Source of the DNA: a virus
Virus record (IMG/VR): IMGVR_UViG_3300034198_006175
Coordinates: 1 to 38,057 of that record
Length of the DNA stretch: 38,057 bases
Reading direction: 5' to 3' (one strand)
In this document: positions 11,624 to 19,843 of the stretch, piece by piece
Layout: every line of letters starts with the position of its first letter
Position numbering within the stretch: position 1 is the first letter of the stretch
Program-made: the position numbers and the translations under genes
The notes under the pieces: generated by a model
What the model was told of the DNA's origin: nothing
The model's database searches: none
The model's input: the letters and a program-made list of their open reading frames with translations, nothing else

Positions 11624-13882
11624 CTAAAAATTAATAGTTCGCCGACGTGTTTTGAACGTGCGTGCATCACTGCCGACCACAAGAAATTCGCCAGCAACGG
11701 ATTGGAGTTTATTAGAACCAAGCAACATAACGCCATTGCCTACAAGAGTAAAACTTCCAACGGTTGCGATGATTTGCTGTTGCTTTCTTAGGCCAATTTC
11801 TTGCCCGGTAAGCGCAAAAACACCAGCATTTGAAGCGGAAAGTCGGGTGGCAAGCAGGTTGAATGGATTGCCGGTGACGGAGAAAACACCTCTTTCCGTC
11901 GTCAACATTCGCGTATGTCTAAAGGTTGCAGCATTGCCACTTAATGCATAAACCCTGGTATTTGCAATTAAAGTGCAACCTTTAAGCAATCCAGCCGCCT
12001 TGCCGGTGAGGGCAAATGTTCCCGCAACTGCGGTAAGCGTTCTAAATGGAACGTTTTTGATTAGGTTTGCATTGCTACCATTAACCGCAAAAGAGCCAGT
12101 GGTTGCAATAATGCTTCTATTTACCCTGAAAGTTGCAGCCCTACCTGTCTCGTTAAAAGTGCCAGGCTCGCAAGCAAGGCGATGCCCTTGGAGAAGTATT
12201 GCAGCTCTGCCAACAAGAGCAAATGTTCCCACGCTTGCAGTCAATGTTCGGAATGGCGTGGCAATAGCGAAAGTGGCATTGCCACCACTTACAGTGAATG
12301 CGCCGGGAGATCCAATGACTCTTTGGTTAACTCTGAATGTTGCAATGTTTCCTGTTTCGTTGAAAGTACCAGGCTCGCCAGTAATACGACGTGTTCGGAG
12401 AAGTGCTGCGGCATTACCAGTAAGAGCAAATGTTCCCGCATTTGCTGCAAGCGTTCGGAATGGTGTGGCAATAACAAAGTTGGCAGTATTACCAACAAGC
12501 GTATAATTATTAGATGCGGCAATTACTCTTCGATCTACTCTTAACGCGGCAGCGTTGCCTGTTTCAGAAAATGCTCCAGTTTCCGCAACGAGGCGATGGG
12601 TTGAGCGAAGTGTTGCAGCGCTGCCAGTAACGGCAAAAGTACCAGCGGCCGCGAGGATATTGCGCTGTCCATTGAAAGTGACAGGATTACCCGTTAGCAA
12701 AAATGTGCCTGGGGCAGCAGAAAGAATCGCATTGCGCTTGAAATCAGCAGCGTTGGCTGTCAAGGCAAAGATGCCATTAGAAGCGACAAGTCTTAAGCCA
12801 CGGGTTAGATTTGCTGGACTCCCGGCAGCAGAAAAGGTTGCTTTGTCTGCAATTAATCGTTGGCCATAATTTAAATTAGCGGCATTTCCCGTTAAGACGA
12901 GAGAACCATTTGCACCAAATATACGCTTTTGATTATTAAATCCTGCTCCAGTGCTGCTGACAGTAAAACTGCCAGTGACTGCACCAATAACACTAGTGCG
13001 GATAAAGAAGGCAGCCCTGCCAGTTTCACTGAATATGCCAACGCCAGCGACTAAACGCGGGCCCTTGGCCAGCGACGCAGCTTGGCCGGTCTCGACAAAA
13101 GACCCACTACCGCCAGACAAATAACGTGTGGCTCTTAGTGTTGCAGTGATGCCTGTTATCGCAAAACTGCCGGTAGCGCTAATTAAACGAAGTGCTCGCC
13201 TGAATCCAGCATCATTGCCTGTCTCGGCGAAAGAACCACTTGCGGCAATTAAACGATAATTGCGATTCAAGTTAGCAACGTTGCCAGTGAGCGCAAAAGT
13301 TGCTTTGCTTGCGATTAACCGCCTGCCGTAAATTAAATTAGACGCGCTTCCAGTAAAAGTAAAGACGCCCGCTTCCGCAGCCAGGCGTCGACCTTTGTTG
13401 AGATTGGCAGCATTTCCAACCAGAGCAAAAGTGCCTTGGCTTGCTGTTATCTTGAAGCTACCGTTGAGATTGGCAGCGTTTCCAATCAGAGTAAAATTAC
13501 CTTGACTTGCTGTTATCTTGAAGCCACTGCTGAGATTGGCGGCGTTTCCGGCTAGCGAAAAAGTACCTTTATCGGCAATTAAGCGCCGGTTGTAAATTAA
13601 GCTGGAAGCGTTTCCAGCAAGGGTGAAGATTGCTGTTTCTGCAGCCAATCTTCGGTTTTCACTGAGGCTGGCTGCATTGCCAGTTAATATAAACGTGCCA
13701 ACACTTGCGGCAATTGTATAAGCCGTTGTTGCTGTTGTTGGGCCAACGGCGACAAAAGGTTCGCCAAGGTAGGCAATATCTAAAGTGGTGCTATTAAGCG
13801 CTTTGGCTTCTACATTGACAAATGGTTGGCCTAGATAGACGTAGTCAAGTGTCTCTAAATTGGTGTCACTCGGAAGCGGCAT
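11624..13882 (-). CDS. Tandem-repeat virion protein, 31 x 22 residues (752 aa)
   Basis: After about 55 residues the whole chain is built from 31 copies of a 22-residue unit of the form L-x-A-x-x-G-x-F-x-L-T-G-N-A-A-x-L-x-x-x-R-R; three copies are 25 long. The N-terminus has its own duplicated motif (DYVYLGQPFV and DIAYLGEPFV). The unit looks like two beta strands with a turn, as in a beta solenoid or long fibre shaft. I recall similar repeats in other phage genomes but no named family or known structure. Its place beside tail fibre genes suggests a fibre or adhesion part. The ATG overlaps the end of the preceding gene. Confidence 0.85.
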   Translation of the reverse strand: MPLPSDTNLETLDYVYLGQPFVNVEAKALNSTTLDIAYLGEPFVAVGPTTATTAYTIAASVGTFILTGNAASLSENRRLAAETAIFTLAGNASSLIYNRRLIADKGTFSLAGNAANLSSGFKITASQGNFTLIGNAANLNGSFKITASQGTFALVGNAANLNKGRRLAAEAGVFTFTGSASNLIYGRRLIASKATFALTGNVANLNRNYRLIAASGSFAETGNDAGFRRALRLISATGSFAITGITATLRATRYLSGGSGSFVETGQAASLAKGPRLVAGVGIFSETGRAAFFIRTSVIGAVTGSFTVSSTGAGFNNQKRIFGANGSLVLTGNAANLNYGQRLIADKATFSAAGSPANLTRGLRLVASNGIFALTANAADFKRNAILSAAPGTFLLTGNPVTFNGQRNILAAAGTFAVTGSAATLRSTHRLVAETGAFSETGNAAALRVDRRVIAASNNYTLVGNTANFVIATPFRTLAANAGTFALTGNAAALLRTRRITGEPGTFNETGNIATFRVNQRVIGSPGAFTVSGGNATFAIATPFRTLTASVGTFALVGRAAILLQGHRLACEPGTFNETGRAATFRVNRSIIATTGSFAVNGSNANLIKNVPFRTLTAVAGTFALTGKAAGLLKGCTLIANTRVYALSGNAATFRHTRMLTTERGVFSVTGNPFNLLATRLSASNAGVFALTGQEIGLRKQQQIIATVGSFTLVGNGVMLLGSNKLQSVAGEFLVVGSDARTFKTRRRTINF
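11630..13717 (-). repeat. Coding tandem repeats, 66-bp unit, 31 copies
   Basis: The DNA repeats with a 66-base period within one reading frame. Neighbouring copies differ at many silent and some coding sites, so the array is old or selected at protein level. Pairs such as the copies encoding ITASQGNFTLIGNAANL and ITASQGTFALVGNAANL (near 13420-13530) are nearly identical, which points to recent local duplication. Copies also alternate by type: every third unit near 12030-12530 carries the extra PFRT residues. Confidence 0.85.
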
Positions 13883-14060
13883 CTGTGGCCTCCTCTGTTG
13901 CCATCAATGAGGCAACATACTGTTGAGCGGCCTCTTGAATTTCCTCCATTGTTGGATAGTTTTGAAACTTCAGCAAAACTGCTTTCTCTTCGGTGATACA
14001 GACACGGGCGTACCATTTGGCAGCAATGTCTTGTTCAACAGCGTGAATGTGATAAGTCAT
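13866..14060 (-). CDS. Small hypothetical protein (64 aa)
   Basis: The protein starts MTYHIHAVEQDIAAKWYARV and ends in an acidic helix (EEIQEAAQQYVASLMATEEA). It lies between the tailspike-like gene (stop at 14063, then TC-ATG) and the repeat protein gene, whose start it overlaps by 17 bases. The frame is open further upstream inside the tailspike gene, but the ATG at 14060 fits the coupling. It may be a chaperone or cap for a neighbouring fibre; this is inference. Confidence 0.6.
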   Translation of the reverse strand: MTYHIHAVEQDIAAKWYARVCITEEKAVLLKFQNYPTMEEIQEAAQQYVASLMATEEATDAASE

Positions 14061-14062
14061 GA

Positions 14063-16510
14063 TTAGGCTTGCGCAATGGTAAGGGCGTCTACCCAGCCGG
14101 AATGGGTGGTGCCACCCCACGCCTCAGCAGTAATTTCCACTACACCTGTTTGCGTTGGAGTGAAAGTAATTGTTTGCTGCTCCCAGGCATTAGTAGTTGA
14201 TACTTGTGCCGATACATCAGTAGTAACCCCTGAAATCTGACCACCCTTGCACATTAACCGCATTGTTAACGCGGCATTGTTTATACGCATTTGCGCCGTT
14301 ATCGTTACCAGGCTATTGGCAGCGCAAGCTACCTTGGCCAGGGGCAGTATGAGTGGGGACAAGTCACTGGCCCGGCTATCAAGAGGTTGCAGCTTCCAGC
14401 TATAACCACTTGCCACATATCGTTCATCAACAGCCGAGCTAATATTCCCCATGTTCGCAAAAATTTTATGATTTCCAGGAGTTTGATCGTGATCTTGAGA
14501 TGCAATCCTGATACCTTGCCCCCCACTAAGACTGACTTCGGTGGCACTGGGGAGATTGCAGTTCATAAGGCTGGCCTCAACCGCGGTGCTGCAACTAATG
14601 GATTGAGTGGCCCCCTGCAATTGCAAATCGTAAAACTTACCGCCAATAGCCCTGATAACTGCGCCAACGCTTTGAACATTATTCATGACAAACGTTGCGG
14701 AACCCCTAATGGTTGAGTAGGAGTCAACGTTAACGTCTAAGGCGGTGCCTCCTGCGCTAACAATTGCGTGCTGGAGGTATAGCTTGCTGATTGCTGAGTT
14801 AAAAGTAATAGCATTTTGGAAAGAACCGGCTACGTGGCCAACCGTCATATCAAGCCCAAAGCAATTGCTAAAACTGAACACACCGTTATTATTATTATTT
14901 AAGGCTGTTATATCGTAAATTACATTGTAACAGGTAGCAATATATAAACCATATTGAAATCTGGAAAAAGCAAATTGTTTAACGTCGAGATAACCAAGGA
15001 AATTCATAGACATACCGTAGCCAGCACCGTTTTGACCGTCAAACCAGCTAACACCATCTTGCGTCGACATGTTTGTGCGATCCCATCCGCCAATATAAAT
15101 AATGCGAGAGGTAATGGAACTACCACCCTCTGGGATAGTGAGTGCTGCTGTGGGGGCTGAGGCTGCAGGGGTAAGCCGAAAAGCTTCTCTCTTCCACGTG
15201 GTTACGGTTCCAGTTGCCCCAAAATACCCCCTCCAGTTAGTGGAGGAGGTGGTGTGCGTGGTGTCAGAATCAAGGACAACTCGTCGTCCATTTATATTTT
15301 GAATGCTCCAAAAAGTCTCGCCTGTAATATTTTTGCCAATGAGGCTGTTGAGAGTCAGTGAGTCAGGGGAGCTAGCTGCCTTACATGCAATAATATTGCT
15401 TAAAATAATAGTTTGAGCCCCAAGGTCAGTATTGACGAACAGGGCAATGCTGTTTATGTTTGAACCCAGGTTAGTGGCAAGATCTACAGTAACTGGCTGC
15501 CAACGGTTCAGCACCACCACAGCAGGAATGGAAATAGTGTTCACAGGGGTTTGACCGAGACTGTCAGAACACAACTGAAGCCTAAGAGAGCCCTGAGTGG
15601 CTAGGGTGCCAGATGTTTGCTGTATCCAAAAAGAAACCTGCTGATACCCGCTTAGATTAAGTGTTCCCGTGGGCCGGTATGCAGCCAGGCCAGTGGTAAA
15701 CCCGGAACTAATGATAAAAACATCCCCGTAGAGATGTTCCCTGGTCGTAGTTGTCAGCGCAGAGCTAACGTTTGCGGAGGCCGTCCATGCTGTCGTGCGT
15801 TGCCCAGTGCTTGCAATATTTTGCGTAACAGCAGTATCCAGTATTACAACAGAGTTAGTGCGCCTCCGGGTAATCCCTCCCGAAGTTCGCACGCCCGCAG
15901 CTACACTCCCATCAAGAGAAAAAGTATTTGCATCAATTACTGTGATCTCCCAGAAACCATTGGCAGTAACTGCTCCCGCAACACCCTCAAGAGTTATAGT
16001 GTCTCCCGTGCTGTACCCATGTGCCGCAAGAGTAATTTGTATGGGAGTGGTATCGGTTGCAGCAGATATTACCTTCGTGTTTTCCACGACACCTGAAGTC
16101 CATTTACCATTTATTCCAAGGCTTGTGGGATAAGGACTCGCTTTAAAGCGAACAGTGTCGCCAGGTGCTACTCGCGCCGCTGTTGCGCCATTCAACATAG
16201 TCGCCCACCGACCTCCGATATAATACAGAGTGTCGGTGGATTGGTTGGCCAAGCTTGTTCCACCAGTTATAGCCGTAATCGTTAGCGAAGTTGTTGATAA
16301 CCGCGCCGTAATTCTGTAAACTGCGTATATAAAGCCGTTAAAAATACTGAGATATTGACCAATCAAAGATCCGTCGTTTGGGAAAGATGCACCAACGCTA
16401 CTAAATGTCGTACTAGCAATGCGGCCATTGGTGCCAGAGGCGAGCAGCGCAAAGCTAGTACCTCCGTAGTTGTCGTTACCACCATCGGGATCTATGTACA
16501 GGGTTGCCAT
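14063..16510 (-). CDS. Tailspike/tail fibre protein with beta-helix (815 aa)
   Basis: The protein starts with a phage-type head (YIDPDGGNDNYGG). Residues about 150-212 form a module read as ITLAAHGYSTGDTITLEGV, then NGFWEITVIDANTFSLDGS, the pattern of the ubiquitin-activating-enzyme FCCH-like domain often found in phage tail proteins. A beta-sandwich comes next (about 220-380). An Asn-rich middle (about 390-680, e.g. YNVIYDITALNNNNNGVFSF) fits a right-handed beta-helix like pectate lyases and tailspikes. The last about 100 residues look like a carbohydrate-binding sandwich. It probably binds or cuts a surface polysaccharide; no catalytic residues can be assigned from sequence alone. Confidence 0.75.
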   Translation of the reverse strand: MATLYIDPDGGNDNYGGTSFALLASGTNGRIASTTFSSVGASFPNDGSLIGQYLSIFNGFIYAVYRITARLSTTSLTITAITGGTSLANQSTDTLYYIGGRWATMLNGATAARVAPGDTVRFKASPYPTSLGINGKWTSGVVENTKVISAATDTTPIQITLAAHGYSTGDTITLEGVAGAVTANGFWEITVIDANTFSLDGSVAAGVRTSGGITRRRTNSVVILDTAVTQNIASTGQRTTAWTASANVSSALTTTTREHLYGDVFIISSGFTTGLAAYRPTGTLNLSGYQQVSFWIQQTSGTLATQGSLRLQLCSDSLGQTPVNTISIPAVVVLNRWQPVTVDLATNLGSNINSIALFVNTDLGAQTIILSNIIACKAASSPDSLTLNSLIGKNITGETFWSIQNINGRRVVLDSDTTHTTSSTNWRGYFGATGTVTTWKREAFRLTPAASAPTAALTIPEGGSSITSRIIYIGGWDRTNMSTQDGVSWFDGQNGAGYGMSMNFLGYLDVKQFAFSRFQYGLYIATCYNVIYDITALNNNNNGVFSFSNCFGLDMTVGHVAGSFQNAITFNSAISKLYLQHAIVSAGGTALDVNVDSYSTIRGSATFVMNNVQSVGAVIRAIGGKFYDLQLQGATQSISCSTAVEASLMNCNLPSATEVSLSGGQGIRIASQDHDQTPGNHKIFANMGNISSAVDERYVASGYSWKLQPLDSRASDLSPLILPLAKVACAANSLVTITAQMRINNAALTMRLMCKGGQISGVTTDVSAQVSTTNAWEQQTITFTPTQTGVVEITAEAWGGTTHSGWVDALTIAQA

Positions 16511-16522
16511 TGGGCTCCCCTA

Positions 16523-16957
16523 TCAAGCAAGAGTCAGGATGCCATTAGCCTGGTCGAGGTCAACTGTGAATGTCTCACCAGTTGCTAGCGTTACGGCGCT
16601 GCCGTAGTCCCAGTAGCCAATCAACGGCTTGGCAGGTGATGTCGGTGTATCGTTATAAAGCACCACCCATTGGAAGGGGCCAACGGCTCCAGTGGCTGTA
16701 ACCACGGGATCCGTGCCACCCACGAATTTAAAAGTGCCGGATGTCTGCGAGCCGGTAATTGTACCAACACTTGTACCACCAGCGGTGTACCCGTTACCAG
16801 CGCTGATTTCAGTGATATTAGCCTTTACCGAGTTAGCTGCACTTGGCGCTGTATTGGTGAGCATCACCTTATAAACGTGAGTGGTGCCAGTTTGCATCTG
16901 GTGGACGCCAGAGGCTACGTCAGCGACAAACTGGTTGAACTTGTTAAATGCGGCCAT
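16523..16957 (-). CDS. Conserved phage structural protein (144 aa)
   Basis: The chain MAAFNKFNQFVADVASGVHQ, with VYKVMLTNTAPSAANSVKA, ITEISAGNGYTAGG and a PLIGYWDYG motif near the end, resembles a widespread small phage virion protein of unknown role. It is beta-rich and has no signal or membrane helix. Among the fibre genes it could be a decoration or adaptor protein. Confidence 0.7.
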   Translation of the reverse strand: MAAFNKFNQFVADVASGVHQMQTGTTHVYKVMLTNTAPSAANSVKANITEISAGNGYTAGGTSVGTITGSQTSGTFKFVGGTDPVVTATGAVGPFQWVVLYNDTPTSPAKPLIGYWDYGSAVTLATGETFTVDLDQANGILTLA

Positions 16958-16989
16958 GACGCTTTGAATTTAATAGACAGATTCTAACA

Positions 16990-17454
16990 CTACACGGCAA
17001 CAGTGATGCTTAGTTCAGTCGGATTGCCGCTAATACTTGAAATTTCAAGCCACAGGAAGTTGTTGGCAGGAATTGGCATGTTCTGGACAGTGGCAGTAGA
17101 AGCAGTGGTCGTGCTGCTCACTACGGTCGAAGCCGTTGCTGCTGTTCCAGCGCTGGAACGATTGGCAGCATACCTTAAGCTATAAGTGACAGACGGACTG
17201 CTTGAGCCTCGCAAGATAGCTGCCACCTGCACTAAGGTCGTACTGGATTGCGTATAAAACAGCGTTAAGTTATCTCCTGCTACTGGGTAGGCAATGGTCA
17301 GGGATTTTGGTGGTCCTGGAGCACCAGACGCGCCTTGAGGGCCGTTTTCACCAGTGACAACCAACTGAACATCGTCACTGCTGACCAATAGTTGAAGTTC
17401 TTCATTGTCAACTAATAATTGAACATCCTCCTTGATGACAACTAAATCATTCAT
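16990..17454 (-). CDS. Collagen-like fibre-associated protein (154 aa)
   Basis: The N-terminus repeats one motif three times (EDVQLLVD, EELQLLVS, DDVQLVVT). Five Gly-X-Y triplets follow (GENGPQGASGAPGPP), which should make a short triple helix. The C-terminal about 100 residues are Ser/Thr-rich beta strands. Short collagen-like stretches join trimeric phage fibre parts. It is a likely small trimeric fibre or tip protein; the target is unknown. Confidence 0.65.
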   Translation of the reverse strand: MNDLVVIKEDVQLLVDNEELQLLVSSDDVQLVVTGENGPQGASGAPGPPKSLTIAYPVAGDNLTLFYTQSSTTLVQVAAILRGSSSPSVTYSLRYAANRSSAGTAATASTVVSSTTTASTATVQNMPIPANNFLWLEISSISGNPTELSITVAV

Positions 17455-17456
17455 GG

Positions 17457-17798
17457 TTAAACTCCGCGCCCAGAAAGTCCTAGATCAATATAAGACGTAC
17501 CTTGCAGCAAATAAGACTTGCTTCCATCGGGTTCAGTCACCAACACGTCGTACTGCCCTTGTTCCGTGATGCCCGATGTCACACTGCTTTGGAGAATTAA
17601 TTTGAAAGTGCCACTGGCCTGATCTGTCCAGGAAGTGGAAAAATTGGCAAGCTTAGCCGTGCCATTCCTGTTCCATAGCTGAGCTGCCACCGTGTAACCG
17701 CTCATGTTTACTGGTACGCCAGAGCCAGTCCTGTATTGCAAGCCAAGGCTAAACGTGGCGCCTTGATGAATTGTAATGTCGTAACGTGCTGGTTCCAT
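17457..17798 (-). CDS. Phage virion protein, BppU-N-like beta domain (113 aa)
   Basis: Single beta domain: YDITIHQGATFSLGLQYRTG, then VNMSGYTVAAQLWNR and GQYDVLVTEPDGSKSYLL. The layout (QGATF start, SGYT strand, D.....P.G....L.G end) matches small N-terminal domains of baseplate proteins and stand-alone virion proteins. It begins 9 bases after the 408-residue gene and ends two bases before the next, so it is co-translated. Function is an attachment or adaptor role by context. Confidence 0.65.
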   Translation of the reverse strand: MEPARYDITIHQGATFSLGLQYRTGSGVPVNMSGYTVAAQLWNRNGTAKLANFSTSWTDQASGTFKLILQSSVTSGITEQGQYDVLVTEPDGSKSYLLQGTSYIDLGLSGRGV

Positions 17799-17807
17799 TT
17801 TGTCAGT

Positions 17808-19034
17808 CTACACTATTTCCACCCAGCCTAATTGTCCCAGGGCCTTAGAGTTTACTTCGCTGTCAACGGTGAGCACAAGGGTATCGCTCACGCCAGAGGC
17901 ATTCACGCCAAGCGCTAAACGAATGGCCGTGTCAATATTGAGATTGACAGACTGCCCTTGTGAAATGATGCCAGTATTGACGATTGTTCCGCCGCTAACG
18001 GCGCTGGCAGTGGTGATAGTTTCAACGTTTCCCCTGCCATTGACCGCAGGGGCCCAAGTGACGCCAGAAAGAGTGGGATTAAGGCGCAGCTTCCATGCCA
18101 CAACATTGGTGCTTTCAGAGGCTACGTCAACTTTTACTGGCAAGATAACATTACCGGTGCGACCGCTGACCATGCGAATACCAGCCGTCACTCGTTCTCC
18201 GCTGGTATTCGGAACACTAGACAGGGAATGATCAATGGAATAGATAGGTCCATCCGGCTCGTAACCACCTTCGCTCAACAAGCTGCAACAAATTTGTTGA
18301 AAAGTAGCCCCACTGGCCTGAGCAGTGCTATTGAAAATTTGATATGAAAATGGGAGGATTGCCGTTTGCATGTATGTTCTACTGAGCCTATTTGCATGGT
18401 TAAATTCGTGGCAATACACAATGGAACCATCAATCACAAAGCCACAACGCACTCTTCCAACACCCAACCATTCAAAATCAGCAGTAAAAATTTGCGCCTT
18501 ACTGAAATCAAGGGCGGGGAAAGTTTCAATGTTCCATTCGGATTGATTGACTACAGTTTCCACCACGCTGCCAGTAGCAAAACTTCTGACGACAAACTGA
18601 AGAGTGGTGCCACTGGCACGCAGCATCACACCATTATTATCGTCAAAATAACCAACTTCTTGAATGAGGCCAGCAGTCAATGGTGCCCCAACAAAACTTT
18701 GCAAAGCAACTAAGCTTTTTCCTGGTTGATACGGAAACCTTTGCTTTGTACGACGAAGAACAGTGTCACCAGAAGCAGTGGTAGTCCGAAGCTCTAGTGT
18801 GCTTGCATTGGTGAGGAAGTTAACATTGCCGCCGCCAGTCGTGATTTCATACCATTGATCAAGCCGCTTGTCAAAGCGCATTGTGCTGTCAAACAGCGTA
18901 TAAGGATTGCTTACACGCTGCCTGCCAAATGCATCTACTGCCCCGCTGTCGGCGCCATAATCAAGAAGATTGCCATATTTGTCAGCAATTACGTGGGTTT
19001 CAAACTGTTCGCCCTGCCTGCTGATTTGACCCAT
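17808..19034 (-). CDS. Phage structural protein (408 aa), fibre or baseplate
   Basis: The protein starts MGQISRQGEQFETHVIADKY. It includes VSNPYTLFDSTMRFDKR and a beta-rich middle (FNHANRLSRTYMQTAILPFS, then SEGGYEPDGP). I recall similar chains annotated as structural proteins in cyanophages. There is no signal peptide. It overlaps the upstream 91-residue gene by 35 bases. Its fold is probably a jelly-roll plus strands; receptor binding is not shown. Confidence 0.7.
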   Translation of the reverse strand: MGQISRQGEQFETHVIADKYGNLLDYGADSGAVDAFGRQRVSNPYTLFDSTMRFDKRLDQWYEITTGGGNVNFLTNASTLELRTTTASGDTVLRRTKQRFPYQPGKSLVALQSFVGAPLTAGLIQEVGYFDDNNGVMLRASGTTLQFVVRSFATGSVVETVVNQSEWNIETFPALDFSKAQIFTADFEWLGVGRVRCGFVIDGSIVYCHEFNHANRLSRTYMQTAILPFSYQIFNSTAQASGATFQQICCSLLSEGGYEPDGPIYSIDHSLSSVPNTSGERVTAGIRMVSGRTGNVILPVKVDVASESTNVVAWKLRLNPTLSGVTWAPAVNGRGNVETITTASAVSGGTIVNTGIISQGQSVNLNIDTAIRLALGVNASGVSDTLVLTVDSEVNSKALGQLGWVEIV

Positions 19035-19275
19035 CGAAATTATCCCTGCCTATATATGCTTCATTATACTCCGTTCCAACGGTTTCCATGGCGCTGTAAA
19101 CAGACGATGGAGCGAAGCCGCAACCAGTGAGGAAATGAGCAAAAGAACGCACTAGCGCCGGAGCATCAGCCAACTGGCATTGATGCGTAATTTCCTCGTA
19201 ACCACAATACCCAGGAATGTCCTGTGTAGATGAAAAACGATGGGAAAAGGAATAACAATTAATGTCGGCAGCCAC
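19000..19275 (-). CDS. Small hypothetical protein (91 aa)
   Basis: The reading frame has a GTG start at 19275 and contains ITHQCQLADAPALVRSFAHF, FLTGCGFAPSSVYSAM and four Cys overall. It overlaps the start of the 408-residue gene by 35 bases. A candidate promoter lies just upstream. No family known; it may be a small chaperone or an early part of the fibre operon. Confidence 0.55.
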   Translation of the reverse strand: MAADINCYSFSHRFSSTQDIPGYCGYEEITHQCQLADAPALVRSFAHFLTGCGFAPSSVYSAMETVGTEYNEAYIGRDNFDGSNQQAGRTV

Positions 19276-19299
19276 GAGGCAAAAGAAAAGACCAGCCAG

Positions 19300-19328
19300 A
19301 AACTAGCCTGTCCTCTTGCCATTGTCAA
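19300..19328 (-). promoter_or_regulatory. Candidate sigma70 promoter inside the fibre cluster
   Basis: On the minus strand TTGACA (19328-19323), a 17-base spacer and TAGTTT (19305-19300) line up before the GTG at 19275. The -35 box is perfect; the -10 matches only 3 of 6. It overlaps the end of the gene for a 47-residue basic protein. It could give extra mRNA for the distal fibre genes. Confidence 0.3.
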
Positions 19329-19468
19329 GACTTTCCTTGGCCCTTGAGGAGCTTCCTGCCATGGCTAGGCTTGCTGCGCTTCCCATTGCCCTGCTTGGTT
19401 AGCTTTGGAGGGCCTGGCTGATGCGAACGCTTGAGAGCTGCACTGCCACCTTTGCTTTTTACTGCCAT
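19325..19468 (-). CDS. Very basic small protein (47 aa)
   Basis: The protein starts MAVKSKGGSAALKRSHQPGP and goes on with PPKLTKQGNGKRSKPSHGRK. About a third of residues are Lys, Arg or His, and there are no acidic residues. Such a chain could bind DNA, RNA or an acidic partner, perhaps inside the virion. It is preceded by a short AT-rich leader and followed by 49 non-coding bases. Similar small Lys-rich proteins occur in cyanophages as I recall. Function unknown. Confidence 0.55.
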   Translation of the reverse strand: MAVKSKGGSAALKRSHQPGPPKLTKQGNGKRSKPSHGRKLLKGQGKS

Positions 19469-19528
19469 TTTGATTGAAAAACAACTTGCTCAGTTTACTG
19501 CATATTCCCGCAGGTGTCGCCTGCTTGC

Positions 19529-19843
19529 CTACCATGGCATGCCGTCGTGAGTTGACGGAGCCAGATAATTGTCGTAAATCGTATTAATTAAGCCCTGCTC
19601 AATGGCATTCTGCTGCTCTTCGCCAAGCGCGGCCAGTAGCCATTCGATGACAAGTTCGCGAGTTAAGTCAATAAATGGAATAGGATGCTCTGAAGCTTTT
19701 AGTCCAATGGTGCCTTCCGCCGAAGTGGCATAAAGGCCTAGAGTTGCGTTCAACTTCCATTCAATAGAGAAAATCATGTCATTCTCTGAATGCCGAACAA
19801 GGTTCGTAATGATCCACTCAAGAACAATATCGTCTACGTTCAT
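19529..19843 (-). CDS. Small virion-associated protein, DUF7936-like (104 aa)
   Basis: Beta-rich protein with MIFSIEWKLNATLGLYATSA, then IPFIDLTRELVIEWLLAALG and EEQQNAIEQGL, and ending THDGMPW. I recall this order (EWK strand, FIDLT, W..ALGEEQ, final PW) in a family of small phage proteins next to fibre genes. The ATG at 19843 overlaps the stop of the preceding fibre gene (ATGA), so this start is better than the TTG two codons upstream. It may help assemble the fibre; that is inference. Confidence 0.65.
   Translation of the reverse strand: MNVDDIVLEWIITNLVRHSENDMIFSIEWKLNATLGLYATSAEGTIGLKASEHPIPFIDLTRELVIEWLLAALGEEQQNAIEQGLINTIYDNYLAPSTHDGMPW

Noticed and set aside
11973-12869. Plus-strand open frames across the repeat protein gene
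   Set aside because: They are long only because the opposing 66-base coding repeat keeps stops out of frame; sequence is a mirror of the repeats.
11630-13717. CRISPR array
   Set aside because: Repeats are coding, contiguous and of 66-base period with gradual divergence; there are no unique spacers.
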